64,000 bases of DNA from Bacteroidales bacterium (GCA_017625535.1 JAGAKR010000018.1:1-64000); one strand, 5' to 3'. Counted from the stretch's first letter, positions 10,209 through 19,199 are shown. Notes: a model not told the origin generated them from the sequence alone. Made by a program: numbers and translations.

Positions 10209-10956
10209 TTTTCAATTTATACCACAACCAGTTGGGGATGAGGCTCCAAAGGGCTGTTACAATTGCCCATTTCCAGTCTATTGTGGCTGTATGTTTCCGG
10301 GCGTCTATGGCTTTCTTTATCCGCTGGGAGGCGTATGGGAGTTGCATTGTAAGGGGATAGTTGCGTCCTTTTATGAAATCTGTGGCCACAAAGCCCGGCT
10401 TTATGGTGGTGAAGGTCATATTCCATCCCTTTACTGCCGCCAATTGGCGGAGCGATTCCATATACCTTACCTGGTACATTTTGGTGGCCGAGTATGATGC
10501 GCTTATCCCTATTCCCCTGTTTGATGCTATTGAGGATATGGTTGCAAACTGAACGTGGTGTCCGGCGGTGCTGCCATACTCCACTACTGCCGCCGCTATG
10601 GCAGTGAATCCCTTTACATTTACATTTATGGTGCTGTACTCTATTGGCATCTCCAGTTGGGCATTCTGTTTGCCTACCCCTGAGCAGTAGATTACCAGAT
10701 CCACCCCTCCAAGCGCCTCCAGCATCTCCAGGAACCTCCCTCTTGGGCTCTCTTCCGGATTGCCCCCCTCCTCCTGCGGCAGTGCCTGAAGATCTGCCCT
10801 GAACGTTATAATATTTATAGGATACTCCCTCTGCAGCTCCTTCAGCATCTCCTCCCTGCGTGCCGCCACCGCCACCATATTCCCCTCTGCCGCATAACTC
10901 TTTGCCAGCTCCGCCCCTATCCCGGATGAGGCTCCAAAAATTACAATTTTTTTCAT
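10201..10956 (-). CDS. Short-chain dehydrogenase/reductase (SDR)
   Basis: This is a classical NAD(P)-dependent SDR of 251 residues. Visible motifs are GASSGIG (8-14) for nucleotide binding, YCSGVG in place of NNAG (90-95), the catalytic Ser at 141/142, and Tyr155 with Lys159 in YSATK. The C-terminus ends in an amphipathic or membrane-seeking stretch (WALVTAL-like, then LIPNWLWYKL), as in SDRs that act on membrane lipids or long-chain substrates. The substrate cannot be read from the sequence. It converges on the efflux operon with an 8-base overlap. A long, hairpin-rich leader lies upstream (10957-11100). Confidence 0.88.
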   Translation of the reverse strand: MKKIVIFGASSGIGAELAKSYAAEGNMVAVAARREEMLKELQREYPINIITFRADLQALPQEEGGNPEESPRGRFLEMLEALGGVDLVIYCSGVGKQNAQLEMPIEYSTINVNVKGFTAIAAAVVEYGSTAGHHVQFATISSIASNRGIGISASYSATKMYQVRYMESLRQLAAVKGWNMTFTTIKPGFVATDFIKGRNYPLTMQLPYASQRIKKAIDARKHTATIDWKWAIVTALWSLIPNWLWYKLKIS

Positions 10957-10974
10957 AGAAATAAAAGTTTTTTT

Positions 10975-11049
10975 GGAAGTCGGTCCCCGACTTCCCTGGA
11001 ACCCGAGACCCGACTTCCCCGAAAAAACGCCCTTGGAGACATCTCCAAG
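10975..11049 (-). promoter_or_regulatory. Hairpin-rich leader between SDR and cstA
   Basis: Two strong inverted repeats sit in the 5' region of the SDR gene. One has arms CTTGGAGA and TCTCCAAG (11032-11049); on the minus strand it is followed by GGGCGTTTTTT, as in an intrinsic terminator. The other is a 9-bp perfect repeat, GGAAGTCGG and CCGACTTCC, with a 3-base loop (10975-10995). The word GGGAAGTCGGG also occurs twice. The arrangement looks like an attenuator in the SDR leader, though it might also be terminator debris. Confidence 0.45.
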
Positions 11050-11093
11050 CCAAGTTCCAGATTTTAATTTTGTAAAAATACTATAAAAAATAA

Positions 11094-11101
11094 TAAATTT
11101 G
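11094..11101 (+). promoter_or_regulatory. Promoter of the cstA gene (-33 TTG, -7 TAAATTTG)
   Basis: TAAATTTG fits the Bacteroidetes -7 box, and a TTG lies at 11070-11072 with a 21-base spacer, which is the expected spacing. It is 22 bases before the cstA start codon. A second -7 box on the opposite strand (TATATTTG, 11105-11112) lies 4 bases away and faces it, so the two promoters would compete. Confidence 0.6.
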
Positions 11102-11123
11102 TCTCAAATATAAACTAAAGAGA

Positions 11124-12554
11124 ATGATCACTTTTCTAATTTCAATTACGGTCCTTATTGCCGGGTATTTTACATACGGCAAGTTTATAGACAAGTTTTT
11201 TGGGGCAGATCCAAAGAGGAGCGTTCCGGCCATAGAGATGGCGGACGGTGTGGATTACCAGGTACTTAAGCCTTGGAAGATTTTCATCATACAGTTCCTC
11301 AACATTGCGGGGCTGGGGCCAATTTTTGGTGCCATTATGGGTGCGGCTTACGGACCTATAGCATATTTGTGGATTGTTTTGGGATGTATCTTTATGGGTG
11401 CCACACACGATTACGTGGCAGGTATGCTTTCGCTCAGGCACAATGGTGCCAGCCACAATGAGGTGATTGGCAAATACCTTGGAAAAGGGTTCCAGAAATT
11501 CCTAACTTTTGTAATAATTGCACTGCTGTTTGCCGTGGGAACATCGTTCATCAGCGGCCCTGCAGGATTGTTGCAGCAGATGTCGGGATGGGACATAAAG
11601 GTTTGGCTTGTAATAATTTTCATCTATTATGTAATTGCCACTCTTCTCCCTGTAGATAAAATTATTGGTGCAATATACCCATATATGGGTGCAATACTGC
11701 TCTTTATGGCAGTGGCAATTGGAGGTACCCTTGTAGTGAAAGGGTTCAGCGGCGAAATTACAATGGTGGAACTTACAGCAGACACCTTCCGCAACTATAA
11801 GTCAAATGCAAGCGAGTATATGCTCATCCCTATGCTCTTTATTGTAATCTCCTGCGGAGCAATAAGCGGATTCCACGCAACACAGTCGCCACTTATGGCC
11901 CGCTGTATGAGCAATGAGAAATACGGCCGCCCAATATTCTACGGGGCAATGATTGCAGAGGGAGTTGTAGCCTGCATCTGGGCAACAGCGGCAATGGCAT
12001 ACTTCGGCGGTCCGGAGCAGCTCAACATTATGGCAGACAGCGGAAATACCCCTGCCATAATTGTAAATGCAATATGCGAAAGCTGGCTTGGCAAGGCTGG
12101 AGCCATAATTGCAATCCTGGGCATTGTGGTTTGCCCAATCACCTCCGGCGACACCGCATTCCGCAGCCTCAGGCTCATCCTGGCAGATGCCCTCAACTTC
12201 TCCCAGAAACCAATAAAGAACAGGATACTCATCTGTATCCCAATCTTCTTCATTGCATTCCTCAGTTGTACAATTGACTTCTCAATAATCTGGACATACG
12301 TAGGAATAAGCAACCAGCTCCTTGCAGCCACCACCCTATGGGCCTGTGCGGCCTACTTTGCATCGGTGGGCAAGAACCATCTGGTAATGTCTGTACCGGC
12401 AGTATTCATCACATATGTAAGTGTATGCTTCCTCCTTGTTGCCCCTAACGTACAGGGAGGCCTCAACCTGGAACCAATCATAGGGTACATAGGCGGCGCA
12501 GTGGCAGCACTTGCCTGTGCAGGAGTGTTCTATGCAAAGAAGGTGAGGAAGTAA
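11124..12554 (+). CDS. cstA: CstA-family carbon starvation / peptide or pyruvate transporter
   Basis: This polytopic inner membrane protein of 476 residues carries the CstA signature regions (FLNIAGLGPIFGAIMGAAYG, GATHDYVAGMLSLRHNGAS, SCGAISGFHATQSP). CstA proteins import peptides or pyruvate when carbon is short. At 476 residues it is shorter than the E. coli protein (about 700) and matches the compact form common in Bacteroidetes and Firmicutes. It is a single-gene unit with its own promoter and a strong terminator directly downstream. Which substrate it moves is not decided by the sequence. Confidence 0.92.
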   Translation: MITFLISITVLIAGYFTYGKFIDKFFGADPKRSVPAIEMADGVDYQVLKPWKIFIIQFLNIAGLGPIFGAIMGAAYGPIAYLWIVLGCIFMGATHDYVAGMLSLRHNGASHNEVIGKYLGKGFQKFLTFVIIALLFAVGTSFISGPAGLLQQMSGWDIKVWLVIIFIYYVIATLLPVDKIIGAIYPYMGAILLFMAVAIGGTLVVKGFSGEITMVELTADTFRNYKSNASEYMLIPMLFIVISCGAISGFHATQSPLMARCMSNEKYGRPIFYGAMIAEGVVACIWATAAMAYFGGPEQLNIMADSGNTPAIIVNAICESWLGKAGAIIAILGIVVCPITSGDTAFRSLRLILADALNFSQKPIKNRILICIPIFFIAFLSCTIDFSIIWTYVGISNQLLAATTLWACAAYFASVGKNHLVMSVPAVFITYVSVCFLLVAPNVQGGLNLEPIIGYIGGAVAALACAGVFYAKKVRK

Positions 12555-12558
12555 TTTT

Positions 12559-12567
12559 CTTCCCGAC
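12559..12567 (-). repeat. Intergenic copy of the dispersed word GTCGGGAAG
   Basis: This is one of 16 exact copies of a 9-bp word. Plus-strand copies start at 7161, 9981, 14458, 24959, 26467, 32076, 37265, 42659 and 56771. Minus-strand copies start at 7524, 12559, 19562, 27232, 42411, 55385 and 63207. This copy lies between the cstA stop codon and its terminator. The usual extended form is TGTCGGGAAGA. About 0.5 copies would be expected in both strands of 64 kb at equal base use. Confidence 0.8.
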
Positions 12568-12576
12568 AAATATACC

Positions 12577-12612
12577 AAGAGGAGGTGCCCAAAATGACAC
12601 CTCCTCTTTTTT
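12577..12612 (+). terminator. Intrinsic terminator of cstA
   Basis: An 11-bp stem (AAGAGGAGGTG with CACCTCCTCTT) is followed by a run of T. It lies 23 bases after the cstA stop codon. Confidence 0.85.
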
Positions 12613-12746
12613 GTGCAGAATTGCAGCATTATTGACACAAACTTTCAATTCCATCGCCACTTTGTGCAGAAAACTGGCATATTTGACACAAACTTTCATT
12701 TCCATCGCCACTTTGTGCAGAAAAGTGGTATATTTGACACAAACTT
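12610..12746. repeat. Tandem repeat, 51-bp unit, about 2.7 copies
   Basis: Units start at 12610, 12661 and 12712. The second unit follows the first with only a few changes; the third is complete for about 35 bases. Each unit begins TTTGTGCAGAA and contains TTGACACAAAC, so TTTGTG and CACAAA can pair within a unit. The unit length is a multiple of three, and both strands stay open, but there is no sign of a real gene. A weaker relative (GGTGCAAAA, then TTTTTGACACTGAAAC) lies at about 22628-22660. Confidence 0.85.
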
Positions 12747-12789
12747 GGATAGGCATTGGCCTCTGCACAACTGCGTGGGATGCACATAC

Positions 12790-13878
12790 TTACAGCAGGG
12801 CATAACTCTTGGTACTCTTTACCCCCGGATACCCGTAGTAGGACTGTACGATTGTGCCGGTTACAACAACCGGGCGCCCGAGATTGTCGGGATTATTCAC
12901 AAGATTGAGGGCATCCCTCACCTCTCCGGAGGGGAGTTCCACCACCATCATATTGTTGCGGTTCCTCTCTGTCATTGAAGGGGCAATTACAATTGTGGCC
13001 CTGGATTCAAACGGGGGCCCCACCCTTACCGTTGTGGTTGAAGGATCTCCTCCAAAAAGATACCCGAACACCTTTATGTTCTTCTCCCCTATGTGCCCCT
13101 TTGCCTCAGCAATTGTAAGGGCACCGGTGGGGATCTTCAATCCTGCATTGAAGTTCATTGTACTCCACGCCCTTGTGGTATCCACCTCAACTTTGAATAC
13201 CGATGCCGTTGTACGGCTGGAACTGTGCGAAAGGCGCATTGTAACCATCTGCCCCGCCTCCAGGGATTTCTCAAGCAGCAGGGTGTCTTTACCGCCTGTG
13301 CCATATACAATTGAGAACGGCTCGGCAGAGACATATGCATATTTTGTCTGGCTGTAGCCATATTCCAGCCTCTTCTCCCCCTGCACAAGGGCAACTCCGC
13401 TGCCGGGGAACTTCTCCTTGAAACTCTCCTCAAACTGCAGCCTTATGCCGGCATTCACCTGGGTGCACCTGAAAGAGACCCTTGCCTGTTCATTCTCTGC
13501 CACCACTATTGTGTGCTCCTCCCCAAAAACCGGTGCATCAAGCGCCGGCGGAGTGAAGTTCCTGGAATAGAGCCCAACCTCATAGCCTCCCGGGGTAACG
13601 GAGATCTCCATCGGCCTCTGGCCGTAAGCCCCCTCATATACCTTCTCCCCCGCAGTAGAATAAATCTTAAGGATAAAACTATTGGTATCAGTATTGATGC
13701 CGCTTTTAAGAAAGGTACCGTCTGAATAGTGCTCCTGTGGCACCCCATCAATGGCAAAGGCTATCCGCCCGTTTGCCTGAGGCTTCTCCTCCGGTCCCTT
13801 GAGCATAAATGATGTACACCCCTGCAGAACAAATGCGGCAACGGCAAGGCCGCAAAAAACTCTCTTTAAACTTTTCAT
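12790..13878 (-). CDS. Lipoprotein with DUF4493-like and DUF6359-like domains
   Basis: The start at 13878 is chosen because it gives a lipoprotein signal (FVLQGC, Cys21) and has AGGAGGAG just upstream; the open frame itself runs to 14013. The 362-residue product has a beta-rich domain of the DUF4493 kind (SFILKIYSTAGEKVYEGAYG, then PGGYEVGLYS; about residues 45-230). A C-terminal OB-fold-like domain resembles DUF6359 (LTIAEAKGHIGEKNIKVFGY, about 255-360). Both domains occur in surface lipoproteins of gut Bacteroidales. The function is unknown. The gene stands alone, with a possible promoter at 13908-13915. Confidence 0.8.
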   Translation of the reverse strand: MKSLKRVFCGLAVAAFVLQGCTSFMLKGPEEKPQANGRIAFAIDGVPQEHYSDGTFLKSGINTDTNSFILKIYSTAGEKVYEGAYGQRPMEISVTPGGYEVGLYSRNFTPPALDAPVFGEEHTIVVAENEQARVSFRCTQVNAGIRLQFEESFKEKFPGSGVALVQGEKRLEYGYSQTKYAYVSAEPFSIVYGTGGKDTLLLEKSLEAGQMVTMRLSHSSSRTTASVFKVEVDTTRAWSTMNFNAGLKIPTGALTIAEAKGHIGEKNIKVFGYLFGGDPSTTTVRVGPPFESRATIVIAPSMTERNRNNMMVVELPSGEVRDALNLVNNPDNLGRPVVVTGTIVQSYYGYPGVKSTKSYALL

Positions 13879-13907
13879 ATCTCCTCCTCTTTTAATTTGG
13901 TTTGGGG

Positions 13908-13915
13908 CAAAAATA
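13908..13915 (-). promoter_or_regulatory. Possible -7 box (TATTTTTG) for the lipoprotein gene
   Basis: On the minus strand the site reads TATTTTTG, fitting TAnnTTTG, 30 bases before the chosen start codon. No TTG is found at the -33 distance. Confidence 0.35.
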
Positions 13916-14001
13916 CCTGCACCTGCAAAAAGAGGATCCGTAAAAAAGCAAATATTACGTTTATACACGGATAAATATCTTTTTTTAGAAAAATTTACGG
14001 G

Positions 14002-14042
14002 TAAAAAATTCACGAGACCAACCCTAGAACAGGGTGGCCTCG
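14002..14042 (-). terminator. Intrinsic terminator after the helicase gene
   Basis: On the minus strand a hairpin (CGAGGCCACCCT with AGGGTTGGTCTCG, loop GTTCT) is followed by TGAATTTTTTACC. It lies about 50 bases after the helicase stop codon. Confidence 0.65.
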
Positions 14043-14094
14043 CTACTTAAACCTAAACTTAAACTATGAAAAACTTCATAGCAAGAAAATACAA

Positions 14095-16518
14095 TTACCG
14101 TGCCACAACCCTTATTTTGGCAAACTTCAAAAGCAAGGTTTTTCTGCCTCCCTCCTTGAAATCCACCACTGCCTTGCGGCTTGCAATATCCCCCTCCAGT
14201 GATACTACAACCCCTATTCCAAAGCGGTCGTGCTCTATGGTCTGTCCAACCTCCACCTTGGATGGTGAGTCAGGTACAAAGTCTGCCCGGGGTGCAGGCC
14301 TTGGTGCCGGTCTTGGGGCAGTTCCCCCCTGCGGCTTAGGTGACATTCCTGCAGAAGGCCTTCCTGCCCCGCCCTGGCCCGGGTATGCCGGAGCACCGCC
14401 TCTCTGCCCTACGCCGCCAGGTCTGCCGTACCCTCCACGGCCCATAGAAGAAAATCTGTCGGGAAGAGGGTCATCAAATTTGGTACTGAGTTCTTCCTCC
14501 CAGTCTGTGAGCGGATTAAGTATATATTGCTTGTCTATCTCCTTTATGAACCTGCTTGGGGAGTTGCTCACGTGGCTCCCCCATTTCATCCTGGATTTGG
14601 CAAATGAGAGTTTCACCCCTTTCTCTGCCCTGGTGAGGGCCACATAGAACAGCCTCCTCTCCTCCTCCACATCCTGCTGGGTGACAGTTCCCATTCCCGA
14701 TGAAGGGAAGAGGTTCTCCTCCACACCCACAATGTAGACATACGGGAACTCAAGGCCCTTGGATGAGTGCACCGTCATAAGGGCAATCTTGTTGCGGTCC
14801 TCCTCATTCTCCTTGCCGTCCATATCACTGAGCAGCGATACGTTCTCAAGGTAGAGGTCCAATGTTACAATTGGCATATCGTACCCCTCCTGGGCCATCT
14901 GCTCATACTCCAGCATTCCCTCATCCACAAACTCCTTTATGGAGTTGAAGAGTTCCTCCACGTTCTCAACCCTTCCCTGCCCCTCCAGAGAGGTATCCTG
15001 CTTCATATGTTCAAGTATCCCGAACCTGCCGTTCACTTCCATTGCCAGTTCATAGGCATTGGTATAAGGCATCTTCTCCCTAAGGGCCTCAATCCCCTCT
15101 ATAAAGTGCTTCATCTTTGTGGCAGTGCCGGCCTTTATTGAGAACTCTTCCAGATTGCACACCTTAACCGCCTCAAAAAGTGATATCTCCTTTGCTGCAG
15201 CAGCCTCCCTGAGCCTTCCCATAGAGGTTTCGCCTATGCCGCGCGGAGGGAAGTTCACAACTCTGCGGAAAGCCTCGTCATCCTTGCCATTTGAAACCAG
15301 CCTCAGATATGCCAGCATATCCTTAACCTCTGCACGCTCGTAGAAAGAGTGCCCAGCAAATATCTTGTAAGGCATATTCTTGCGTCTTAGAGCCTCCTCT
15401 ATGACACGGCTCTGTGCATTGGTCCTGTATAGGATAGCAAAACTGCTGTACGGTTCGCAACTTCGGCGCACCTGCTCCATAATTGAAGATGCCACCATAA
15501 TGCCCTCTTCCTGCTCGGTAAAGGCACTTATAAGTTCTATAAGGTCTCCCCTTTCGTGCTCCGAGAAACATTTCTTCTTCAACTGCATCCGGTTCTTCTC
15601 TATAAGGGAGTTTGCCGCATTCACTATGGTTTGGGTTGAGCGGTAGTTCTGCTCCAGCCTGTACTCCTTGGCCTGCGGGTAATCCTTCCTGAAATTGAGT
15701 ATGTTCTCAATCCTGGCCCCGCGGAAACTGTAGATGCTCTGCGCATCATCACCCACAACGGAGATGTTCTGGTGCTCGCTGGCAAGTTTCTTTATAATCA
15801 GATACTGCGCATAGTTGGTGTCCTGATACTCATCCACCATTATGAACTGAAACCTGCTGCGGATACGCGCCAGGGCATCGGGAAAATCCCTGAAAAGAAT
15901 GTTTGTATACAACAGGATGTCATCAAAATCCATTGCCCCGGCCTGCCTGCATTTCTTTGCATACTCCCGATAAATCTCCCACAGCCTTGGTTTCCTTGCT
16001 GCCGAATCATTCTGGATGAGGGTGCTGTTGCGGGAATAGGCCTCTGCTGTAACAAGATTGTTTTTTGCCATTGAAATTCTGCCGTGCACCTCATTGGCCT
16101 TATATACCTTGTCATCAAGGTTCAGTTCCTTTATGCAGGCCTTTATAACATTGCGGCTGTCTGTGGTATCATAGATGGAGAAAGTCTTGGGGAACCCTAT
16201 GAGTTCCGCCTCATCCCTGAGGAACCTTATGAATATGGAGTGGAATGTGCCCATCACCAGCCTGCGAGCCTTGTAATCACCTATCAGAGAAGCAATTCTC
16301 TCCTTCATCTCCCTTGATGCCTTGTTGGTGAAAGTAAGGGCAAGTATGCTGCTTGGGGAAAATCCCTTGTCCAAAATGTTCGCAATCCTGCAGGTAAGCA
16401 CTTTAGTTTTTCCGCTCCCCGCTCCGGCAATGATCAGTTGCGGCCCTTCAATATCACTAACTGCCTGATACTGCGCCGGATTCAATCCTTCAAAAATCTG
16501 TGGGTTAACCTGTTCCAT
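14095..16518 (-). CDS. UvrD/PcrA-type superfamily 1 DNA helicase
   Basis: This is a 3'-5' DNA helicase of 807 residues used in repair and replication restart. Motifs are in order: Walker A AGAGSGKT (31-38), VDEYQDTN (about 228), VGDDAQSIYSFRGA, QNYRST, VHSSKGLEFPYV and RRLFYVALTRAE. A Gly/Pro-rich linker (about 690-745) leads to a C-terminal Tudor-like domain (VGQTIEHDRFGIGVVVSLEG), as in PcrA, where it contacts RNA polymerase. A copy of the dispersed word GTCGGGAAG lies in the start of the linker. Calling it pcrA or uvrD is a matter of naming; the family is certain. Confidence 0.94.
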   Translation of the reverse strand: MEQVNPQIFEGLNPAQYQAVSDIEGPQLIIAGAGSGKTKVLTCRIANILDKGFSPSSILALTFTNKASREMKERIASLIGDYKARRLVMGTFHSIFIRFLRDEAELIGFPKTFSIYDTTDSRNVIKACIKELNLDDKVYKANEVHGRISMAKNNLVTAEAYSRNSTLIQNDSAARKPRLWEIYREYAKKCRQAGAMDFDDILLYTNILFRDFPDALARIRSRFQFIMVDEYQDTNYAQYLIIKKLASEHQNISVVGDDAQSIYSFRGARIENILNFRKDYPQAKEYRLEQNYRSTQTIVNAANSLIEKNRMQLKKKCFSEHERGDLIELISAFTEQEEGIMVASSIMEQVRRSCEPYSSFAILYRTNAQSRVIEEALRRKNMPYKIFAGHSFYERAEVKDMLAYLRLVSNGKDDEAFRRVVNFPPRGIGETSMGRLREAAAAKEISLFEAVKVCNLEEFSIKAGTATKMKHFIEGIEALREKMPYTNAYELAMEVNGRFGILEHMKQDTSLEGQGRVENVEELFNSIKEFVDEGMLEYEQMAQEGYDMPIVTLDLYLENVSLLSDMDGKENEEDRNKIALMTVHSSKGLEFPYVYIVGVEENLFPSSGMGTVTQQDVEEERRLFYVALTRAEKGVKLSFAKSRMKWGSHVSNSPSRFIKEIDKQYILNPLTDWEEELSTKFDDPLPDRFSSMGRGGYGRPGGVGQRGGAPAYPGQGGAGRPSAGMSPKPQGGTAPRPAPRPAPRADFVPDSPSKVEVGQTIEHDRFGIGVVVSLEGDIASRKAVVDFKEGGRKTLLLKFAKIRVVAR

Positions 16519-16590
16519 AATGGTGCAAATCTACTGGCTAAAAAAAGAAAAACAAAACTCAAAATACTTATTTATTAGCAATATATTGCT

Positions 16591-16598
16591 TACATTTG
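16591..16598 (+). promoter_or_regulatory. Promoter -7 box (TACATTTG) of the nqr operon
   Basis: TACATTTG fits the Bacteroidetes -7 consensus and lies 19 bases before the chosen nqrA start codon (16617). A clear -33 TTG is not seen. The leader would be about 10 bases, with no strong ribosome site. Confidence 0.45.
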
Positions 16599-16616
16599 CG
16601 CAAAATTTCTGAAATA

Positions 16617-17996
16617 ATGATAAAACATATTCAATTGAACAAGGGACTGGACATTCCTGTTAAGGGTGCTGCAGAGCTTAAGATTGAAAAAAGCATTATC
16701 TCGGAGGTTGTTTCTGTAAAACCTGTCAACTTTAAGAACCTCACCCCAAAACTTCTTGTAAGGGAGGGTGACGCTGTTAAAGCGGGCAGCATTTTATTTG
16801 TAGACAAGTACCGTCCCGAGATTGGCTTTGCTTCACCTGTAAGCGGAACTGTTGAGTCGGTAGTAAGAGGCGAGAAACGCAAACTTCTGGAGGTGCGTGT
16901 AAAAGCCAGCGAAACTACAGATTACATTAAATTCAATGCTCCTGAGCCTGGCAAGGCTACAGCAGAGGAGATTAAGAAAGTGCTTCTTGAGAGCGGCTTG
17001 TGGGCTGCAATCAAACAGAGGCCTTACGGTACAGTGGCAAACCCTGCAGACGAGCCAAGGGCAATTTTTGTTTCTGCCTTTGATTCTGCACCTCTTGCAC
17101 CTGATTACAATTTTACAATGAGGGACGAGGCTGCAAACCTTCAGGTTGCAGTTGACGTGCTCAACAAACTTACCAAAGGCGGTGTGTTTGTAGGTGTAAA
17201 TGGCAAGAACGCTTCAGCATCTGTATTCAGCAAACTTAACAATGTGAAACTTTACGGTTTCAGCGGTCCTCACCCAGCAGGAAACGTTGGTGTGCAGATC
17301 AACAACATTGCCCCAATAAACAAAGGTGAGGTTGTATGGACTATAGACCCTATGTTTATGGTTGCTATCGGGAAGCTCTTCAAACAGGGCATCTATGATG
17401 TTGCAAGAACAATCGCAGTTGCAGGAAACAGGGTTGAAAAACCTTGCTATGTAACTTGTGTGCCTGGTACACAGATGAAGGACCTTGATTTCCTTGTAAG
17501 CAAGGAGGAGGTTGAGATCTTTGACCAGGAGACCGGCTGCCGATACATTAGCGGAAACGTGCTTACAGGTACAAACGCGGGCGCCGAGGGTTCATTGGAC
17601 TTCTACAGCAATATGGTTACAGTAATCTCAGAGGGTAACTACTACGAGATGTTCGGCTGGGTTAAACCGTTCAGATGCGGCAAGTTCAGCTTCTCAAAAT
17701 CATATTTCTCTTGGCTTACCCCTAAAAAGAAATACAAAGTTGACACTAACCTCAACGGCGGACAGAGGGCATTTGTGGTATCTGACGTATACGGCAAAGT
17801 GCTTCCTATGGACATCTATCCTGTTTACCTCCTTAAGGCTATCCTTGCAGAGGATATAGACAAGATGGAGCAGCTTGGTATCTATGAGGTTATTGAAGAG
17901 GACTTTGCACTTTGCGAGTATGTATGTCCTTCAAAGATTGACATCCAGGACATCATCTCAAAAGGTATTGCAACAATGATTAAAGAAATGGCTTAA
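16617..17996 (+). CDS. nqrA: Na+-translocating NADH:quinone reductase subunit A
   Basis: NqrA is the cytoplasmic, quinone-associated subunit of the sodium pump. The start at 16617 gives MIKHIQLNKGLDIPVKG, matching the usual beginning (MIKIKKGLDLP); an in-frame ATG at 16596 overlaps the promoter box and is unlikely. The protein has 459 residues, normal for the family, with the barrel-sandwich-like N-terminus (VREGDAVKAGSILFVDK) and the C-terminal region ending in a Cys-rich motif (ALCEYVCPSKIDIQ). It is the first of six genes spaced by 11-20 bases. Confidence 0.96.
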   Translation: MIKHIQLNKGLDIPVKGAAELKIEKSIISEVVSVKPVNFKNLTPKLLVREGDAVKAGSILFVDKYRPEIGFASPVSGTVESVVRGEKRKLLEVRVKASETTDYIKFNAPEPGKATAEEIKKVLLESGLWAAIKQRPYGTVANPADEPRAIFVSAFDSAPLAPDYNFTMRDEAANLQVAVDVLNKLTKGGVFVGVNGKNASASVFSKLNNVKLYGFSGPHPAGNVGVQINNIAPINKGEVVWTIDPMFMVAIGKLFKQGIYDVARTIAVAGNRVEKPCYVTCVPGTQMKDLDFLVSKEEVEIFDQETGCRYISGNVLTGTNAGAEGSLDFYSNMVTVISEGNYYEMFGWVKPFRCGKFSFSKSYFSWLTPKKKYKVDTNLNGGQRAFVVSDVYGKVLPMDIYPVYLLKAILAEDIDKMEQLGIYEVIEEDFALCEYVCPSKIDIQDIISKGIATMIKEMA

Positions 17997-18008
17997 AAAT
18001 AGAGCAGT

Positions 18009-19199
18009 ATGAAAGCGTTATTGAATTTAGTTGAAAAAATCAAGCCTACCTTCAGCAAAGGTGGCAAACTGGGTTTTCTGCACTCTACTTTTGATGCCTT
18101 TGAGACTTTCCTTTTTGTACCTAACACTGTTACAAAGAGCGGTTCTCACATCAGGGATTGCGTAGACCTTAAAAGAGTAATGACCGTAGTGATTGTTGCA
18201 CTGCTTCCAGCACTTGCATTCGGTATCTGGAATGTTGGTGAGCAGCACTCAATTGCATTCGGTCTGGACATGACATTCATAGAGAAAGTATGGTTCGGTT
18301 TCCTTAAAGTACTTCCTCTTCTTATAGTATCATACGTTGTAGGTTTGGGTATAGAGTTCATTTCTGCCCAGCTCCGCGGACACGAGGTAAACGAGGGCTT
18401 CCTTGTATCAGGTATGCTCATTCCTCTTGTTATGCCGGTAGACGTTCCTCTCTGGATTCTTGCACTTGCAGTTGCATTTGCAGTAATCATTGGTAAAGAG
18501 GTGTTCGGCGGTACAGGTATGAACATCTGGAACCCTGCACTCATTGCACGTGCATTCGTATTCTTTGCATACCCTTCACAAATCTCAGGTGACACCATCT
18601 GGGTAGAGGGACTCAACGCTGCAAAAGCAAACGCAATGCAGGTAGTTGACGGTTTCACAGGTGCAACTCCTCTTGGACAGGCTGCAAACGGTATTGTAGA
18701 GTTCACAACCACAACAGGTGAGCCTCTTTCACTTATGCAGGCATTCATAGGAAATATGCCTGGTTCAATTGGTGAGACATCTACAATTGCAATCCTCATT
18801 GGTGCAGTTATCCTTATCTGGACAGGTGTGGCAAGCTGGAAGATTATGGTTTCCTGCGTTGCCGGCGCACTTGCAACCGGTTTCCTTGTAAACGGTTTTG
18901 CAGAGCCTGGCACATTTGCAGCAGTTCCTGCATACTGGCACCTTGTACTTGGCGGTTTCGCATTCGGAGCAGTATTTATGGCAACAGACCCTGTAACCTC
19001 TGCACAGACAGAGAAAGGAAAATGGATCTACGGATTCCTTACAGGTGCCCTTGCAGTTATCATCCGTCTGTTCAACCCTGGTTATCCGGAGGGTATGATG
19101 CTTGCAATCCTGCTTATGAACACATTTGCACCGCTTATTGACTACTATGTAGTTGAAGGCAACATCAAAAAGAGAATGAAAAGGTCAGTAACCAAATAA
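18009..19199 (+). CDS. nqrB: Na+-translocating NADH:quinone reductase subunit B
   Basis: NqrB is the main membrane subunit, carrying covalent FMN and part of the sodium path. The 396-residue protein has about ten hydrophobic segments and the flavinylation motif DGFTGATPLG, where the last Thr (about residue 220) takes FMN by phosphoester bond. An ApbE flavin transferase is needed for this step and is not in the window. It lies 12 bases after nqrA. Confidence 0.96.
   Translation: MKALLNLVEKIKPTFSKGGKLGFLHSTFDAFETFLFVPNTVTKSGSHIRDCVDLKRVMTVVIVALLPALAFGIWNVGEQHSIAFGLDMTFIEKVWFGFLKVLPLLIVSYVVGLGIEFISAQLRGHEVNEGFLVSGMLIPLVMPVDVPLWILALAVAFAVIIGKEVFGGTGMNIWNPALIARAFVFFAYPSQISGDTIWVEGLNAAKANAMQVVDGFTGATPLGQAANGIVEFTTTTGEPLSLMQAFIGNMPGSIGETSTIAILIGAVILIWTGVASWKIMVSCVAGALATGFLVNGFAEPGTFAAVPAYWHLVLGGFAFGAVFMATDPVTSAQTEKGKWIYGFLTGALAVIIRLFNPGYPEGMMLAILLMNTFAPLIDYYVVEGNIKKRMKRSVTK

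Noticed and set aside
10217-11053. Minus-strand frame of 278 codons overlapping the SDR gene
   Set aside because: Same DNA as the SDR gene in another frame; the SDR frame has all catalytic motifs.
12610-12746. CRISPR array
   Set aside because: The repeats are directly adjacent without unique spacers, and no cas genes are present.
12613-12978. Plus-strand frame made of 17-residue repeats (121 codons)
   Set aside because: It is open only because the 51-bp repeat is a multiple of three; it runs into the lipoprotein gene on the other strand and has no ribosome site.
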